A stretch of 64,000 nucleotides of DNA, from NCBI RefSeq assembly GCF_002910915.1, contig NZ_NEUF01000038.1, positions 1-64,000 of the forward strand. Reading direction: 5' to 3'. Shown piece by piece: positions 62,164 to 64,000 of this stretch. Numbering within the stretch: the first letter of the stretch is position 1; the number at the start of each line of letters is the position of its first letter. A program made the translations under genes and the position numbers. Below the pieces are notes generated by a model. It had not been told where the DNA came from. It did not search any database and was given only the letters and a program-made list of their open reading frames with translations. This stretch comes from Streptomyces sp. SM10 (GTDB taxonomy: Bacteria > Actinomycetota > Actinomycetes > Streptomycetales > Streptomycetaceae).

Positions 62164-62273
62164 GCGGCAATGTTACGAGACGATCACGCGGTGGTTCATG
62201 TGTTCGCCGTCACAGGCCGCATCGCGCACGCCAGGGGTTGCTCCTAGGCTGCAAGGGAAGGAAGGGAGCCACC

Positions 62274-62489
62274 ATGACGGTCGACCCGAGCGACCCGGAG
62301 ACCTTCGAGGATTCCCAGCCGGACGAACCGGACCCCGAAGTCCCGGAAGCCGACAGCGCCGAACAGAAGGCCGGAGTCCGTCCGGAGCGGGACGAACCGC
62401 TCACCGGCTTCGACCGCGGCACGGCGAACGAGGCGGACGCGGCCGATCAGGCCCGCGTCGTCACACAGGATGAGGACGATTACCGGTAG
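62274..62489 (+). CDS. Small acidic protein, unknown function
   Basis: A 71-residue, strongly acidic protein (MTVDPSDPETFEDSQPDEPD at the start, ending VVTQDEDDYR) with no cysteines, membrane segment or known domain. A purine-rich ribosome site (AAGGAAGGGAG) precedes ATG 62274. The composition and clear ribosome site make it likely to be real. It is divergent from the hydrolase operon and upstream of the TetR gene. Confidence 0.7.
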   Translation: MTVDPSDPETFEDSQPDEPDPEVPEADSAEQKAGVRPERDEPLTGFDRGTANEADAADQARVVTQDEDDYR

Positions 62490-62657
62490 AACGCACCGCT
62501 TTGCGGCATGGGCCGCCGTATCTGCGGCTTCCGCAGCCGTCCGGTCCGTGAAATTCTGCGTCCGCGCCGCGCACACCCGGGTTACTCAAAAGTACGATGT
62601 CCCCACGGCGCAGCGTGCACGGTACGACTGTGTTCGATCACGAATTTGGGAGGCGGC

Positions 62658-63299
62658 GTGACAGCCATCGAGCAGACAGATGCGGCGCGCCCGCGGGGCA
62701 CCCGGCTGCCTCGCCGTGCCCGACGCAATCAGCTGCTGGGCGCCGCCCAGGAGGTCTTCGTCGCGCAGGGCTACCACGCCGCTGCGATGGACGACATCGC
62801 GGAGCGGGCCGGCGTCAGCAAGCCGGTGCTCTACCAGCACTTCCCGGGGAAGCTGGAGCTCTACCTCGCCCTGCTCGACCAGCACTGCGAGTCACTGCTG
62901 CAGGCGGTCCGCACGGCGCTCGCCTCCACGACGGACAACAAGCTGCGCGTCGAGGCGACGATGGACGCGTACTTCGCGTACGTGGAGGACGAGGGCGGCG
63001 CCTTCCGCCTGGTCTTCGAGTCGGACCTGACCAACGAGCCGGCGGTCCGCGAGAGGGTCGACCGGGTCTCGCTCCAGTGCGCGGAGGCCATCTCCGACGT
63101 CATCGCGGGCGACACGGGCCTGTCCAAGGACGAATCGATGCTGCTCGCGGTCGGTCTCGGCGGTGTCTCCCAGGTCGTGGCGCGTTACTGGCTCTCCAGC
63201 CGCTCCGGCATTCCGCGTGACACCGCCGTGCAACTGCTCACCTCCCTGGCCTGGCGGGGTATCGCGGGTTTCCCGCTGCACGGCGTCGATCAGCACTGA
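62658..63299 (+). CDS. TetR family regulator (Rv3208/FasR-like position)
   Basis: A 213-residue TetR protein: helix-turn-helix AAMDDIAERAGVSKPVLYQH near residues 42-61 and an all-helical ligand domain. By gene order next to the DUF3107 and DUF3152 genes it corresponds to Rv3208, known in mycobacteria as FasR, a fatty-acid synthase activator. Streptomyces uses a different regulator for its FAS genes, so its target here is uncertain. GTG 62658 follows GGGAGG. No obvious partner genes except DUF3107 downstream. Confidence 0.85.
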   Translation: MTAIEQTDAARPRGTRLPRRARRNQLLGAAQEVFVAQGYHAAAMDDIAERAGVSKPVLYQHFPGKLELYLALLDQHCESLLQAVRTALASTTDNKLRVEATMDAYFAYVEDEGGAFRLVFESDLTNEPAVRERVDRVSLQCAEAISDVIAGDTGLSKDESMLLAVGLGGVSQVVARYWLSSRSGIPRDTAVQLLTSLAWRGIAGFPLHGVDQH

Positions 63300-63435
63300 G
63301 CCCCGGCACGAACGACGGCCGGTGTTCGCTGCGGGCGTTGCCGGGTGACCCGTGGTCCGTCCCTTCACCGGGCTAATGTGTGCTGCGTACGGCGCGGTTC
63401 ACCGCGCAGAGACGGACCGTCGGAGGGACATAGCC

Positions 63436-63663
63436 GTGGAGGTCAAGATCGGGGTGCAGCACACGCCCCGCGAGATCGTTCTGGAGAGCGGACTTTCCGC
63501 CGAAGAGGTCGAGAGCGCGGTCGGCGAGGCGCTCAACGGCAAGGCGCAGCTGCTCAGCCTCACGGACGACAAGGGCCGCAAGGTCCTGGTGCCGGCCGAC
63601 CGGATCGCCTACGTGGAGATCGGCGAGCCCAGCACCCGGCGGGTGGGATTCGGCGCGCTGTAG
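63436..63663 (+). CDS. DUF3107 family protein
   Basis: A 75-residue protein starting with GTG, VEVKIGVQHTPREIVLESGL. Alternating beta and helix content, no cysteines or membrane segment. The M. tuberculosis counterpart is the small secreted-fraction antigen TB9.4 (Rv3208A). GGAGGG lies about eight bases upstream. Function unknown; the linkage to the TetR gene is conserved across actinobacteria. Confidence 0.85.
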   Translation: MEVKIGVQHTPREIVLESGLSAEEVESAVGEALNGKAQLLSLTDDKGRKVLVPADRIAYVEIGEPSTRRVGFGAL

Positions 63664-63671
63664 CCCGCGGG

Positions 63672-63735
63672 ACGCGGCAGAAGAGGTGAAGGCCCGGCGG
63701 AATCATCCGCCGGGCCTTCACCTCTTCTGCCGCGT
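63672..63735 (+). terminator. Terminator after the DUF3107 gene
   Basis: A perfect 30-base stem (63672-63701 with 63706-63735) around a four-base loop ATCA, including AAGAGGTGAAGGCCCGGCGG. It separates this unit from the next gene. Confidence 0.88.
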
Positions 63736-63859
63736 ACCTGCTCCCGATGTTTCCCTCGGTGGGGTTCACGCCAGCCGGGGAGGGTTGTATGACGCGGGCC
63801 CCGGGTAGGACCGCCTACGACCGACCGACCGCCACGCCATCAAGCGAGGTGACCCCTCC

Positions 63860-64000
63860 GTGCTCTGGGAATCCATCAGCTCCGTCGTGCTCGGGCTCGC
63901 CCTCTCCTGGATCGCGCTCCGCTCCCTGCCCGGCCGGCTCCCGTCCGCCCGCGCGGTGTTCGTCACGGGTGGTCCGGGCACCCTGTTCGGCGCGTATCTG
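63860..64000 (+). CDS. Start of a membrane protein (3' end outside window)
   Basis: A GTG-started frame of 47 codons runs off the right edge: MLWESISSVVLGLALSWIAL, then RSLPGRLPSARAVFVTGG. One N-terminal transmembrane helix is visible. GAGGT lies 10 bases upstream. Not recognised. Confidence 0.6.
   Translation, partial: MLWESISSVVLGLALSWIALRSLPGRLPSARAVFVTGGPGTLFGAYL

Overview
The window is chromosomal DNA from a high-GC actinomycete, almost certainly Streptomyces. The evidence is the extreme GC at third codon positions, frequent GTG starts, a sigR-rsrA pair, a wblC (whiB7) gene with an AT-hook, a SPW_0924-type small protein and mycothiol-linked redox genes. From memory, the backbone gene order matches a block of the Mycobacterium tuberculosis chromosome (about Rv3193c to Rv3228): aroA, rsgA and a SigH/SigR module; the UPF0182 protein, Lon/PDZ protease, zinc protease, ThiF-like protein, ABC1 kinase, whiB7, uvrD2, mrx1, nudC, the AdnAB pair, an MGMT-like protein, moeZ, a DUF3152 protein, a TetR regulator and a DUF3107 protein. 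Most of the window is therefore deep actinobacterial core.

Layout. 1-12.6 kb: a partial HD-GYP protein; the thiol-stress module sigR-rsrA with its own sigma-R promoter; an alpha/beta hydrolase; a SRAP protein; an M50 protease; aroA-rsgA; an SMR transporter converging on a TetR gene; a histidinol-phosphatase-like enzyme; a CBS protein; and divergent katA/catR. 12.5-15.1 kb: two identical initiator tRNA genes, each next to a similar terminator hairpin, flank a Sel1-repeat protein. 15.1-24.3 kb: UPF0182, PPA1309-family, Lon/PDZ, moaE, an SDR protein, a zinc protease and a NUDIX enzyme. 24.3-27.06 kb: an apparently complete IS630-family transposable unit, bounded by imperfect inverted repeats at CTAG sites, carrying a hydrolase/MarR pair beside the transposase. 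27.1-30.2 kb: a TerD-AIM24 operon.

30.3-38.4 kb: a YgjP-type metalloprotease, an orphan TOMM/ThiF-like protein with an ABC1 kinase, the wblC locus with a 110-codon leader ORF and intrinsic attenuator, uvrD2, and mycoredoxin with a sigma-R promoter and a degenerate tail duplicate. 38.4-53.2 kb: nudC, an M20 dipeptidase, the AdnAB-type helicase-nuclease pair, an alkyltransferase-like protein, a flippase-like membrane protein with a degenerate kinase domain, and a secreted aminopeptidase lipoprotein. 53.3-59.5 kb: moeZ with a sigma-R promoter, then a polysaccharide-type cluster (PelF-like glycosyltransferase, membrane protein, sugar epimerase, spherulin-4/Sph3-like hydrolase). 59.5-64 kb: DUF3152, alpha/beta hydrolase, small acidic protein, TetR, DUF3107 and the start of a membrane protein.

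Functional themes are thiol and peroxide stress (sigR-rsrA, mrx, moeZ, katA-catR), antibiotic-responsive regulation (wblC leader), double-strand break repair (adnAB, uvrD2) and a possible amino-sugar exopolysaccharide. The most interesting signals are the IS630 unit with passengers, the wblC leader, the Pel/galactosaminogalactan-like cluster, the pseudokinase-flippase fusion and the orphan TOMM E1-like gene.
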